In this document: positions 36,401 through 49,800 of the stretch, piece by piece | How positions within the stretch are numbered: the stretch's first letter is position 1 | Layout of the letters: each line of letters begins with the position of its first letter | Assembly: GCA_963691705.1 (NCBI GenBank) | Contig: OY829539.1 | Coordinates: 64,082,327 to 64,146,326, forward strand | Direction: 5' to 3' | Length of the DNA: 64,000 nt | Origin: Viola odorata | Lineage: Eukaryota > Streptophyta > Magnoliopsida > Malpighiales > Violaceae | The notes under the pieces: model-generated | Database searches by the model: none | Told to the model about the DNA's origin: nothing | The model's input: the letters and a program-made list of their open reading frames with translations, nothing else | Translations under genes and position numbers: made by a program

Positions 36401-36444
36401 TGCGGAAAGAATGTTTATGGAGGATAGAGAATGTGCCCCTGTAA
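30474..36444 (+). CDS. ZW10: Centromere/kinetochore protein ZW10 homolog
   Basis: Fourteen exons join in phase to 757 residues: 30474-31022, 31136-31270, 31501-31674, 31962-32123, 32849-33082, 33159-33305, 33775-33867, 34372-34467, 34789-34917, 35043-35120, 35190-35348, 35437-35587, 35697-35779, 36361-36444. All but the intron-12 junction are phase 0. Markers include NIRDLLSTGDL, APDLRLLISRLESHSLQIKS, YGLLRKEWLDCFEE, FGRLTWPRISELVISNFL, VEVHFASRKKKEIL and the final LRKECLWRIENV. The length matches plant ZW10 (about 740). ZW10 belongs to the Dsl1/NRZ tether for Golgi-to-ER vesicles and, in animals, to the RZZ checkpoint complex; in plants it is linked to the MAG2 ER-tethering complex. Intron 12 has a GC donor (TCAG/GCAAGT). 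Every exon is open, so it should be functional. Confidence 0.95.
36008..36195 (+). repeat. Probable tRNA-derived SINE in ZW10 intron 13
   Basis: TGGTCCAGTGG at 36018-36028 fits a pol III A box. AGTTTGAAGTT near 36064 is a degenerate B box at the usual spacing. The block sits inside intron 13 in the sense direction. End points are approximate; no target duplication was identified. Confidence 0.4.
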
Positions 36445-37880
36445 ACGCTTCACTTTACTTCGATTTTGAACTCTTTATTGACCTCAACGAAGGGGGAACG
36501 AAATCTGAGTTTTATCAGTAGTAGTCAACTACCTTGAGATTATGGTTTTGCCATGTATTTTTGTAAATTAAAATTATTTTCTAAAAAAATAGCCTACCTT
36601 AGAGTTAAGCTACGTTTCTGTATTATTACCATCTGCTTTGTACATTTCTTTATTTCTTGGAAAGAAAGAGGAAATGATAAATGATTATTTATTACCATCT
36701 GCTTTGTGCTATGGAATTTGTTCTTACCTTGATTTCAAGGAAGGTGAAGAAGATGTAAGTAATTTGACGGAAAGCCTGGTTGGCATATTATCTGCTGAGA
36801 GCTAGATTACGTATGGATATGGATACACAACAATGGCTGGCATTTCTTTCATGCGTCGTCGTTTCCCTGAGTGAGTTTTGTAACCAAATTGATGAACAGG
36901 TCTTTTTTTTCCCTCGAAAATTACATAATTTTTTTTATATAGTCTATAGCTTATATAGTGTTAAATTTGCACTTTATAGTTTAAAAATATGCAATACAAA
37001 TACTATAATTTTTAAGTATTATAGTAATAATTACTAATTACAATATTTTTTAAAAATATTATAAAAATAATATATACTAATCATATTAATCAGCTGAATC
37101 ATAATCTCATGTTTTAAAATTACAATTTAAACTTTTATAATAGTTAAAAAGTCAAATAAAATAGATAAAAATTGGACAAAAAAGAGATTTGGACAAAAAA
37201 ATTGTGAAAATATGGTACAACTTAAGATAGTACTACAAGAATTAGTTTAAATCTTTTCTAAGAATTGTTTTTTTAATATTTTTAAAGAAATTCTCATCAA
37301 TTTTTCAATTTTACAAACTTTTCAATATTTATTACATTTTTTTTTCAATTTTTTACCTTTTCTTTTAAGTTTTTTAACTACTTAAAAAGTTAAATTGAAA
37401 TTTTAAAAAACTATAAGGTTTAATATTGTAAATTTTTAAGTATAAGTGCCAAAATTAAAATATTTTTGTAAATTACTTAGGTCTTTTTTTTAAATGCAGT
37501 CTACCCATTTTTTATTTTATTGAAAACTTGATAGGGATCCTGCTTGATTCCTATTGGCATTGGGAATATACGGCCAAATAAATTCGTTGGAAAGCCAACG
37601 ATTTTTTTCCGGAAGGCGGAAAGCATAGGTAGTGAATCCATTCTACAATGCTTATGAATCTTTTCTATTCCCACTCATCATCAGTCGGAATTTTTTTTTT
37701 GGAGATTATGAGATGATGATATGTGTATAAAAATGTTAAAAATATTAGTATTTTAGTACTATTTGAGATATAATGATCATGATCTACTCCATTGATCTCT
37801 CTCTAATATTTCCATACATAGAACAACCCATGGCATGACAAACAAGCAATTTGTCTTCTTCGCCTCTGCCAATCCATTCC
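36445..37880. other. AT-rich intergenic DNA; its right end is part of the HAD/RFK duplication
   Basis: 36900-37500 is extremely AT-rich with no gene. From about 37545 the sequence resembles the flank of the second HAD/RFK copy at about 56915 (CCTATTGGCATTGGGAATAT in both), marking the left edge of the duplicated block. It contains the promoter of copy A. Confidence 0.55.
37830..37838 (+). promoter_or_regulatory. Two-codon upstream ORF (Met-Ala-stop), copy A
   Basis: ATGGCATGA lies 42 bp before the main ATG of copy A. The same string precedes copy B (57241-57249). A minimal upstream frame can lower main-frame translation through reinitiation; that role here is inferred only from position and conservation. 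Confidence 0.4.
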
Positions 37881-40800
37881 ATGGCCTCATCTGATCGTCA
37901 GCCAGTCTCTGCCCTCATTCTTGATTTGGACGGTACCCTTTTGAACACAGGTCTGGTTTCTCCACCTCTTTGTTTTTGCTTTTTTCCCTTCTTTTAGTTC
38001 ATTCTCGTAAATTCTTCTGTTACTTTTTCTTAGTGTGCGCGTGATTGGCCAGAAAACGTTACGAATGGAGTCTTGCAAGAATTCATGGCAAAGCATGGGA
38101 AAGAATTGGATAAAGAGAGGGAAAGCATGAAGAGGTTGGGCATGACTTTACAAGTGTTAGCACCGACCATTGTTAAGGATTATGAGCTCCCATTAACGAC
38201 TGATGAACTTATCCGTGAAATCGGCCCTATGTATCACAAAAAGTAAGTTTTACTTCAACCTATTCTGCCATTACTTTGTTTGGATGTGAATTATGGGCAA
38301 AAAAGAAACATGGGTCATATTTGGATTCCATCGCATTCGCACATTCCTCCACATTCTAGTTGTCGTTATAAGAGAAATGAATTGCAGAGCCACTGAGAAT
38401 CAATTACATACCCCGTATGGTATTGATGGAAGCACAATTTTTTCCTTTACTGATATGTTTTTATTTCGGGGTGACATGGAAATGCTGTCACCGGAGAAGA
38501 AACCCACATCACCTAGTTGATGTTATTGTTCCTCTACTTCTATCTATTGCTCTTAATGTTTTGTTTTTGCAAATAACAATTATTCCGTGCAATGCACTTA
38601 AGAACAAACCTGATTATCAAAAAACATTTCAGCTGAAAAAGAAGAGGAGAGATAATATTTAATGCTTTGCATGAAAACCAAAACTGAAATAGCTAAAGAT
38701 TTGATTACATTAGCACTGCCTCACATGTTATGTAGAACTTTGTATTACACATGTTTGCATTAATGTTAATTCTTAGTGTTTCTATAGACTTACGCTTCCT
38801 AACCGTATCTCTTAGGCGACTGCAAGCCAGTGCTTTACCTGGTGCTAATCGTCTTATCAAACATCTTTATAAGCATGGAGTGCCATTTGCTGTTGCTTCA
38901 AATTCCTTAACAGAATCCATCAATGCAAAAATCTCTCGACAAGAAGGTTTCTCTTTTAACTTGCTTGAACATTAGTCTGCATGATCTCTTTCTTTCCATG
39001 TTAAGTAACTACGCCTACAGCTATTTTTGACACTTCTGTTATGCTGTGAATTCATTACAACGTAGGTGTTTTTAGGCCATGCCATGAAAAGTTTACCTGG
39101 TCACCTTATGGTTTTGCACCGCACATTTAAAGAAAACTATGGTTATTAAAAATGCATCCTTTTTTAGAATCTTTTTTACTAGAAGTGGGTTTTGTTTTAT
39201 TCATCCAGCTTTAAACTGCAAGGGAAAGCCAGAATTTCATTACAAATAATTTAGCCTCTCCTTCAACAAGAGTATTTTTTAATCACCACTATAGTGAGGA
39301 GAAGCAATCCTTTGGACAAACTTTAGTCTAGAGAAGGCAGCATGTTTTATTGGACTTGTCGATGCTTTTGTTAATCATGCCGGTTTCTTTGAATACGTTG
39401 GTTCTTCTTCTTTTTTCTCTCTGTGGCAAACCCATTCGTGCCTATTCCTCTAGGTTGTGTGCTGATAATTCTAAGTTTTCTTTAATGGGATGTATTTCTC
39501 AGTTATGTTTTTTATGATTCTTTTTACTTTTTTCCATTTTTCCTTTTCCCCTCCTTTTGGTTGTTTTTTTCTTGTGTTATACATCTTCACTCATTGTATG
39601 GCCTTAATCCTAAAACAATTCCAAATCCCATTGCTTGGTAGTTATGATTCCTTGTTTCGTACTTTTTTTCTACCACTAGTGTATGTCCGTTTGAATTTTG
39701 TAGGTTGGAAAGAGAGGTTCTCAGTAATTCTGGAAGTGATCAGGTAAAATCAGGGAAGCCTTCACCAGACTTGTAAGTTTCCTTTTGCATCAAACTCTTC
39801 TAGTGCTTCCACTGGTAAACAATAATAAATAAGCATGCTTAAGTACTCTGAAACCTCTTTTTATGTTGGTATCCAAAGATGCGCACGTTCCATGTGTTAG
39901 CCCAAGGGCAACTTACTCTTTGTTTTGATGATTTTAGACACACAAACTAATTAGTATTACTAATGCAATTTGAAGTTAAAGTGTGTGTAGTTTGTGATCA
40001 AGCAAATAAGAAAAGAAGCAACAAATCAAGATATCACAAGCTAGAAGATCAAGTGTACATTAGAACTCTAATCATGTAAGTATGATTCAATTTAACACTT
40101 GATTAATGTTCATGAATACCTCAAGAATATTTGTCAAAAGGTTTTGAGCGAAAAGGTTTTAAGCGAAAATGTTTTTGAGCGAAAATGTGTTTCGAAAAGA
40201 TGAGTTTTTGGCATTTTCGTCAGGCTTAAAACGCCATAGCGTTTGTGAAAACGCTATAGCGTTTTGCTACTGGAATGAAGGATTTCGTCCAGGAGCAAAA
40301 CGCTATAGCGTTTTGCCTCTGAAGTTACGAAATAACTTCAGTAGCAAAACGCTATAGCGTTATTCAAAACGCCATAGCGTTTTGCCCAACGGCTAGTTTC
40401 TCAACAGTCATTTTGTCCACTAAAAACGGCTCCTTTTGACTCCATACTCTCTTGTCTGATCATCCATCCATCAAAGAGTATTTATACTCATCCTAGATGA
40501 GTAGAACAATAAGTAGAACAACAAGAAAGCTCTTATACACAAATCATCATTTACAAACTCCCAAAATCTGAAATTCTCTTACACAAGCTATCTTCAAAGA
40601 TTTCATTCTTCACTTGTGTCATTTTGTGAGTTTTTTCAAAGCTTTCTTCTTGAGGTAAATTGTTCATTTATTGGTGTTGAATTTATTCATACAAGTATTC
40701 ATTTTGTACACCAATTGTTTGTTGCATAATTTATACAAAATTATTGTTAAGGTTTGAAAAGTGTACCTAACACTTTTTGGTTAAGGGTAGTGTTCTCATC

Positions 40801-43800
40801 CCATTGAAAGAGAACTTAGGTTTGTGGTTGAGCCCTTGAAAAACCATAGGTTATAGTTGTGCCTTGAAAAACTATAGGTTGTAGTTTAGCCCGTGAAAAA
40901 CTACTTGTAAGGTTGTTGGTGAGCCCCGGAAAACCAATTGTAAGGTTGTGAGCTGAACCCGTAAAAGCTCAAGTGAATAGCAAAGGTTTGCATTCGAAAA
41001 TCCTAAGAGGAGGACTCTTAGGTAGTGGAGTACAATTCGGTTGTGAATTGGAACCACTATACATCTTGTGTTTGCTATTCTCTCTTCTCTTGTGTGCAGA
41101 TTTTTTGAAGTGCCTATTCACCCCCCCTCTAGGCCTTTTATTGATTATCAATTGGTAGCGGAGCAAGGTCACTTGGAATAGGGTCTAACAACCTCAAGTG
41201 AAAGATTCAAATGGATAGAGGAGGAATTTCCAGCACTCAAGATAGAGGAGCTTTCAATCATCCACCTTACCTTGATGGCAACAATTATCTTCATTGGAAG
41301 ATCAAGATGAAGACCTTCATTATTTCCCTCAATTGTGAGATGTGGGATTGTGTTGAGAAGGGTTTTGTGGCTCCAACCGAACCAGCCGGAACGGATGGAT
41401 CTCTTAGAATTCTTGATTTTGAGAGGTGGACCAATGCTCAAAAGACAAGGAAAACCATGGAAGCTAAAGCCATGTATGCTCTTCAAGTCTCAATCTCTTT
41501 TGGTGAGTTCAATCGCATTTGCTCTTGCAAAACAGCAAAACAAATTTGGGAAACTTTGGAGATGGCGCACGAGGGTACAGCTCAAGTTCGTGATCTCCGT
41601 TTGGATCAACTCAAAACTGAATATGAGCTATTCAAGATGATGCAAGGAGAGTCTATCTATGATCTTAGCACAAGATTGCAGAATTTATGTAGTGCCATGG
41701 ATAATCTCGGATTGACTCAAAGTGATTCGGAGATGGTGAGGAAACTCTTAAGCATTCTACCAAGCAAGTGGGTAGCAATCAAGACCACCATCAAGCAAAA
41801 GGAAGTGAAGCCTTCTTATACTCAACTTGTGAGTTCACTCACCGCTTTTGAGCATGAGTTGGGCTTATATAATTTAGAAGAGGCAAATACTAAGGAAAAG
41901 AAAAGCATTGCCCTCACTAGCAAGTTGACTGAAGAAGATGATGAGACTCTTGCTCTCTTCACAAGAAAACTCCATAAGCATTGGAAATCAAATTCCAAGA
42001 AGAATAGATATCAAGGTGAGTCTTCTAACCATTCTAAATTCAATTCTAATGCTGATGTTGTGTGCTTTGAGTGTGACAAACCAGGGCATATCAAGAGTGA
42101 ATGTCCTAGACTCGAAAAGAAAAAGAGGTATGAAAAACACAGCTCAAAGAACAAGAAGGATGGGAAGAAACATCATAGGAGAGCATTTAAAGCAACCTCC
42201 ACATGGAGTGATGAGGATGAAACTTCAAGTAGTGATCCTTTGGATTCCTCATCCGGAGATGAAGTAGCTAACTTGTGCCTTATGGCTCAAAGTGATGATG
42301 AGGTAAGTTCTTGCAACTCTTCTAGTAATGAACGTAATCATGATGAATTGCAAGAAGTTTTTAATGAACTAGCTACTCGTTTTGAAAATGCTACTATGAA
42401 AAATACTAATTTTGTTAAGTAACTAGAAAGCCTTAAGAATGATATTAGTGAACTAGAAGAGCTTAACAAAAATTTGACTAATGAAAATAAATTGCTTGAT
42501 ATTGCTTGTGGTAAGCTCAAAGAGGAAAATGGCAAATGTGAGCTTTGTAAGGATTCTTCTAAAGAAATCTTAATTTTAGAAGAAAAGGTTAAAACTCTTG
42601 AGAACACATTAGCCAAATATATGAAGAGTAGTCATAGCCATCATAAATGCATAGATGAGCAAAAGAGAATTGGTAATATGCATGGCATTGGTTTTAACTC
42701 CTCCACTAGCATGAATAAGGGTAAAAATGTTTTTGTTAAAGCTAATTCTTCAAATGATCATGCTAGTTCATCTAGAACTCAAAACAAATTTTCACATGCC
42801 AAGCCTATTTATAAATGTAGCTATTGCAAGAAATTTGGTCACTTATCCTATTTTTGCTACATTCGTAAAGGATTTGTTAGTTGGAAACAAATTTGGGTAC
42901 CAAAGGGTACACATGCATATGAGGAAGGACCCAAACATGTTTGGGTTCCTAGGACTAACTAATTTGTCTTTGTAGGAATGCCGGAAACCCAATGAACGTA
43001 TTTGGATAGCGGGTGTTCACGGCATATGACGGGTGACAAGTCAAAATTCACTCATTTGGAGAAGAAAGACAAAGGAGGTGTAACCTTTGGCGATAACCAA
43101 AAATGCAAGGTTTTGGGCATCGGTAAAGTTGGTCATTCTCCTTCTATTGAAAATGTGTTGTTTGTACAAGGTTTAAAATTCAACCTCTTGAGCATAAGTC
43201 AATTATGTGATAGAGATTTATATGTTATTTTTTATTCTACACATTGTGAAGTTAGAAATGTACACACACAAGCACTTGTTTTTATTGGCAATAGAGTTAG
43301 AAATATTTACATGATTGATTTGAATGATATTTCTAACAATGATCATACATGTTTAAGTGCTTTAGTAGATAATTCTTCAATATGGCATAGGAGACTTGTT
43401 CATGTAGGAATGGATCATATTGCAAAGCTATCTAGGAAGGAGCTTGTACGAGGACTACCTACTTTGAAGTATGAGATGGAAGGCTTGTGTGATGCGTGCC
43501 AATATGGAAAGCAAATCAAGAGCTCATTCAAGTCCATCAAATCCGTGTCTACTTCTAGGCCACTTGAACTTCTTCACCTTGACCTTTTTGGACCAATAAG
43601 GACAGCTAGTTTGGGTGGTAAGAAGTATTGTTTTGTAATTGTGGATGACTATTCTAGATTTACATGGGTTTTATTCTTGTCTCATAAACATGATGCATGT
43701 GATAACTTCAAAAGACTTTGCTATAAAATTCAAAATGAAAAAGGTTTCAAAATTTCCAAAATTAGAAGTGATCATGGTGGAGAATTTGAAAATGGTATAT

Positions 43801-46800
43801 TTCAAGAGTTTTGCAATGAAAATGGTATTAATCATAATTTTTCATGTCCTCGCACTCCTCAACAAAATGGGGTAGTTGAGAGGAAAAATAGGTCATTGCA
43901 AGAAGCGGCTAGGACTCTTTTAAATGAACATACTTTGCCAAAATATTTTTGGGCCGAAGCCGTTAGTACCGCATGCTATGTTTTAAATCGTGTTTTAATT
44001 CGTCCTCTTTTAAACAAGACTTGTTACGAATTATGGTATGATAGAAAACCCACCATTGGTCATCTTAGAGTCTTTGGGTGTAAATGTTTTATTTTGAATA
44101 TCAAAGACAATTTAGGAAAATTTGATGCGAAGTCGGATGAAGGTATTTTCCTTGGATACTCTACTTCTAGCAAAGCTTATAGAGTGTATAATAAAAGAAC
44201 TCTAGTTGTAGAAGAATCCATGCACATTGCATTTGATGAGACTAATCCTTTTGAAAGTGTGCAAAAGACAGCTAGTGTTGATGATGTTGATATTTTTGGA
44301 AGCCTTCAAGAGTATCCTCCTATGGAGATTCTTGATGATTCAAAGGACAACACACCTTCTCTAGAAAATCCAAAAATTCAGGAGGAGAAGGAAACAGTAG
44401 AAGAGGTCCTTGATGATGCAAATGTTGAAGCAAATCAAAGTAATCAAGGCCCCTCAAATTCAAGACCTTGGAAAATTATGAATGCCCATCCACAAGAACA
44501 AATTATAGGTAATCGCCAAGGTAGAATCACTCGTTCATCTCTTAGACATTTAAATGATCATCATGCTTTTGTCTCTCAATTTGAACCTAAGAAATTTGAT
44601 GATGCCTCTCATGATGAATATTGGTTGATTGCCATGCAAGAGGAACTAAATCAATTTGAGAGAGATTGTGTTTGGAATTTAGTCCATAGGCCTAGCAACC
44701 ACACTATTATTGGAACCAAGTGGGTTTTTAGAAACAAACTTGATGAATCGGGAAATGTTATAAGGAACAAAGCTAGATTGGTAGCCCAAGGGTATAACCA
44801 ACAAGAAGGTATTGATTTTGATGAAACATTTGCCCCGGTTGCTAGACTTGAAGCCATTCGCATGTTGTTAGCATTTGCATGTTTTAAAAATATAAGTTTA
44901 TATCAAATGGATGTTAAAAGTGCATTTTTGAATGGTTACATCATGGAAGAAGTATATGTTAAGCAACCTCCCGGTTTTGAAGATCATAAATTTCCTAACC
45001 ATGTTTTTAAATTGGAAAAGGCTCTATATGGTCTTAAACAAGCCCCTAGAGCTTGGTATGATCGTTTGAGTCAATTTTTATTGAAAAATGGTTTTAAGAT
45101 GGGAAAGATTGATTCTACACTCTTTACTAAACATGATGGTAAGCATATGTTGATTGTGCAAATTTATGTTGATGACATTATCTTTGGTGCCACTAACGAT
45201 TCTTTGTGCAAGGAATTTGAAAAATGTATGCATAGTGAGTTCGAAATGAGCATGATGGGAGAATTGACATTCTTTCTTGGACTCCAAATTCGACAAACCA
45301 AAGAGGGTATTTTCATCAATCAAGCAAAATATATCAAGGATCTCCTCAACAAATATGGATACAAAGATGTCAAGGAGAGTCCTATTCCCCTTAGTCCAAC
45401 CGTCAACCTCGACAAAGATGAAGATGGTAAAGATATAGATATTACTCTATATCGAGGTATGATTGGAAGTCTTTTATATTTAACGGCAAGTAGACCGGAT
45501 ATAATGTTTAGTGTTTGTCTATTTGCTCGTTTTCAATCTTGTCCTAAAGAGTCTCACTTGATTGCTTTGAAAAGAATTTTCAAATATTTGAAAGGTACAT
45601 CTAAATTAGGTCTTTGGTATCCCAAAGGGTCTAGCATTGATTTAATTGGTTATACCGATTCAGATTTTGCCGGTTCTAAAACCGATAGGAAGAGCACAAG
45701 TGGTGCATGTCAATTTTTGGGACAAGCTATGGTTTCTTGGTCAAGTAAGAAACAAAATTCTGTTGCAATTTCCACTACGGAAGCTGAATATATTGCTGCC
45801 GGATCTTGTGTATCTCAAATTTTATGGATGAAACAAACCTTAGAAGATTTTGATCTTAAATTTTGTAAAATTCCTGTTTTTTGTGATAATTTAAGTGCTA
45901 TCCAATTGACCAAGAATCCTATTTGCCACTCACGAACTAAGCACATTGATATAAAACATCATTTTATTCGTGATCATTTGGATAAAGGAGATATTATGCT
46001 TGAATTTGTTGGTACTAACAATCAACTTGCAGATATTTTTACCAAAGCTCTTGCCAAAGAACGTTTTGTGGAGCTTAGACATGAAATCGGTATTTGCAAT
46101 CCATTTGAGTAAGCTTTCGGTTATCATCTCTCTATTTCAACTTTTGATTGGATAATCGTTTTGTTGGTGAGTTGCATTTGATCTTTGCTTGCTCCTTTAT
46201 TACTCCTTATATAATCTAGTTGGTCTTCTTTGATTTATTTAACCTTTTTGCTAATGACAAAGGGGGAGAATAAGTTGAGGGGGAGAATATGTTTAGGGGG
46301 AAATGTAAGTTTCATGGGGAGCAAAACTTTAAAATCTTTTGCCATGTTCTATTTGTACTAATGCATTTTATTGGTAGCTCTTTGTGCACTAATGTTTTAT
46401 GTAGGGGGAGCATCCCTTTGGCAAAGATGGAGATGTAAGTTTTCTCCATTTTGACTTCAACTTCAATTGCTAGTTCAATTATGTTTTATAATTAGCTTGT
46501 GGTTGTCATCATCAAAAAGGGGGAGATTGTTAGCCCAAGGGCAACTTACTCTTTGTTTTGATGATTTTAGACACACAAACTAATTAGTATTACTAATGCA
46601 ATTTGAAGTTAAAGTGTGTGTAGTTTGTGATCAAGCAAATAAGAAAAGAAGCAACAAATCAAGATATCACAAGCTAGAAGATCAAGTGTACATTAGAACT
46701 CTAATCATGTAAGTATGATTCAATTTAACACTTGATTAATGTTCATGAATACCTCAAGAATATTTGTCAAAAGGTTTTGAGCGAAAAGGTTTTAAGCGAA

Positions 46801-49800
46801 AATGTTTTTGAGCGAAAATGTGTTTCGAAAAGATGAGTTTTTGGCATTTTCGTCAGGCTTAAAACGCCATAGCGTTTGTGAAAACGCTATAGCGTTTTGC
46901 TACTGGAATGAAGGATTTCGTCCAGGAGCAAAACGCTATAGCGTTTTGCCTCTGAAGTTACGAAATAACTTCAGTAGCAAAACGCTATAGCGTTATTCAA
47001 AACGCCATAGCGTTTTGCCCAACGGCTAGTTTCTCAACAGTCATTTTGTCCACTAAAAACGGCTCCTTTTGACTCCATACTCTCTTGTCTGATCATCCAT
47101 CCATCAAAGAGTATTTATACTCATCCTAGATGAGTAGAACAATAAGTAGAACAACAAGAAAGCTCTTATACACAAATCATCATTTACAAACTCTCAAAAT
47201 CTGAAATTCTCTTACACAAGCTATCTTCAAAGATTTCATTCTTCACTTGTGTCATTTTGTGAGTTTTTTCAAAGCTTTCTTCTTGAGGTAAATTGTTCAT
47301 TTATTGGTGTTGAATTTATTCATACAAGTATTCATTTTGTACACCAATTGTTTGTTGCATAATTTATACAAAATTATTGTTAAGGTTTGAAAAGTGTACC
47401 TAACACTTTTTGGTTAAGGGTAGTGTTCTCATCCCATTGAAAGAGAACTTAGGTTTGTGGTTGAGCCCTTGAAAAACCATAGGTTATAGTTGTGCCTTGA
47501 AAAACTATAGGTTGTAGTTTAGCCCGTGAAAAACTACTTGTAAGGTTGTTGGTGAGCCCCGGAAAACCAATTGTAAGGTTGTGAGCTGAACCCGTAAAAG
47601 CTCAAGTGAATAGCAAAGGTTTGCATTCGAAAATCCTAAGAGGAGGACTCTTAGGTAGTGGAGTACAATTCGGTTGTGAATTGGAACCACTATACATCTT
47701 GTGTTTGCTATTCTCTCTTCTCTTGTGTGCAGATTTTTTGAAGTGCCTATTCACCCCCCCTCTAGGCCTTTTATTGATTATCACCATGTGCATGTTTCTT
47801 TGGCTGGACAGAAACTTGTCTTCCAAATTTCTCCTGAATTTTTTAAATTCATTTGAGCTAAATTTTCATTGAATTGTAGGTTCTTGGAGGCTGCAAGGAG
47901 AATGGGTGTCAATGCAGAAGAATGCCTGGTGATAGAGGACTCCATGTAAGTTAATCCACACTCTTGTTGCATTTGGAATATTGTAATGCAAGTGCTGAGG
48001 CTGGATTTTCATTAAAATTTTGCTTCTATTGAGTTCTTCGAGTTTTACCATTATTACCGAGATTTCAAAAAAAGAAATTATTTGTTTGTATATTTTGGGA
48101 GGGGTACAATGGTCCCTAGAGCTTTTACATAAATGGATTCAATCTATCTACCCAATCCAATTCCTTCCGATATAGCAGAATGTATATGGAAGTTTCGGGT
48201 GGTAATCACGGAGAATAATCTTAGGATGGGATTGCTTTAGATGTTATGAAGAACAGTGGATGTAGTGTGGAAGCAAGATCATGATGATGTAGTGGGACTG
48301 GAAGGGGAGAGGGAGGCTGCAATTATATCCCCTAAACTGGTGAAATAGGATTTGATCTCAATGCTGACATAATGTTGGTTTAAAACAGAATTACATTGAA
48401 GAAAAAGATGATGTTGTTGGTCCAGGTCTCAACTAGTTTTGGGGTGAGATGACTCAAGTTGAATTAGTCCACTAACCTTTTTTCTTAACAAGATGGAGAT
48501 TACACTTGTTACAACTCAAGCCACCTTCATAGAGCCAATACATTTTATAAACTATTTTATGAGATGCACCAATCTCAACGGAAGTAAATTCATCCATGAG
48601 ATGTGCTGTACAATTTATTTATGTTTAGTTTTATGTTAGTTCTTTCTCTTGTTATGTGGTATTAATTGGTTGGTGCTGTACAATTTATTGTCATCTCCCT
48701 GATCCAAAAGGGTTGGTGTGAAGGCTTCTAAGGCTGCTAAAATGAAGGTAGTGGCTGTTCCATCCCAAAGTGAAGCTGATTGTTCCCTGTTAGCAGACAG
48801 TGTACTCCACTCACTTCTAGAATTTCAGCCTCAGCTACGGGGTCTTCCACCATTTGATGACTGTATGTATAATTTCGGCGAGTTTCGTCATGAATATCAT
48901 CCTTGAGTTCTAAGTTTATGATGTATTTTTCAAAATGTTGCAGGGATCAATAATGCACTGCCTATCGAACCAATTTCCTGGATTGGTCAGTATGAAAATG
49001 GGTCTTTCATTGAAATTACAAGTACGAATTTTTTACACTCCACGTATTAGAATTCACCCACGTGATGCTATCAAACTTTCTATGAGCATAGAGTGTCCTG
49101 GTAGCTTCATAGTTATTGCCCTCCCCATGAATATTTGCCAAATTTCTTTGTTCTAGTATGTTATGAAGGACTTGACAACTGTAACCAGTGTATTATTGAT
49201 TCTTCATTACTTTCATAAGCAAAAGTTTTTATTAACCAGCTAAGGCTTTAGGATATGTTTGGCTTGGCGGTTTGTGAAACCAATATGATTTATTTATTTA
49301 TTTGGTTTTGTGGTTCTGCATTCGGATTCACATACATTCTACAATACTAATAAAAGTATCCAATTCCAGATGACAGTGGGTTTCCTCTTCCTCACCAAGT
49401 TTCGGGGACTTACTTTGGTTGGGCCAGAGTTGACATGCATAGGATATTCAAGGTTGTGGTTGGCTTTGGACGGGATCAATCTCCAGATGCTTCTGATAGG
49501 AATACCGTAAGTATCTAACTCATGTTTCATTTGCCTTCTAAGCTGCCATATATTATAAAATGAAAAAAGAAAAAAAAAAGAGAGCTTCTAAGTCACTGTC
49601 TATTTGGATCACATTCATTTTTCTTCCAGCCTTTTATAAGGAAATTTGATGTTTATTGGCTCTAAATTCATTATGAAGTATTGAAATAGTTCTCACTTCT
49701 CAACTTTCAATTCATACCTTTAAGCACAATGTTTGAAGATTCTGACAACGAAATTGCAGATTTCAGTTTTTCCATATGCTAGCAACTCCTTTTTTTGACA

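Larger units (their letters stand above)
39895..47783 (+). mobile_element. Full-length Ty1-copia LTR retrotransposon, Sirevirus-like, 7.9 kb
   Basis: The element is 7889 bp, with 1256-bp LTRs at 39895-41150 and 46528-47783 that start TGTTAG and end ATTATCA. Target duplication CCATG lies at 39890-39894 and 47784-47788. The primer-binding site TGGTAGCGGAGC is at 41153-41164; a polypurine tract (AAAAAGGGGGAGAT) abuts the 3' LTR. The LTRs differ at one site by eye (C at about 40561, T at about 47194). Several more GGGGGAG tracts at 46258-46415 match the repeated polypurine signature reported for Sireviruses. No envelope-like frame exists between pol and the 3' LTR. It lies in intron 4 of HAD/RFK copy A, same strand. 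Confidence 0.95.

Noticed and set aside
40226..40384. Clustered palindromic repeats considered as a CRISPR-like array
   Set aside because: The context is a plant retrotransposon LTR, spacers are of irregular length, and the same cluster recurs in the other LTR.
46113..46527. Search for an envelope-like gene between pol and the 3' LTR
   Set aside because: Only short frames and purine tracts are present; nothing with a membrane-protein pattern.
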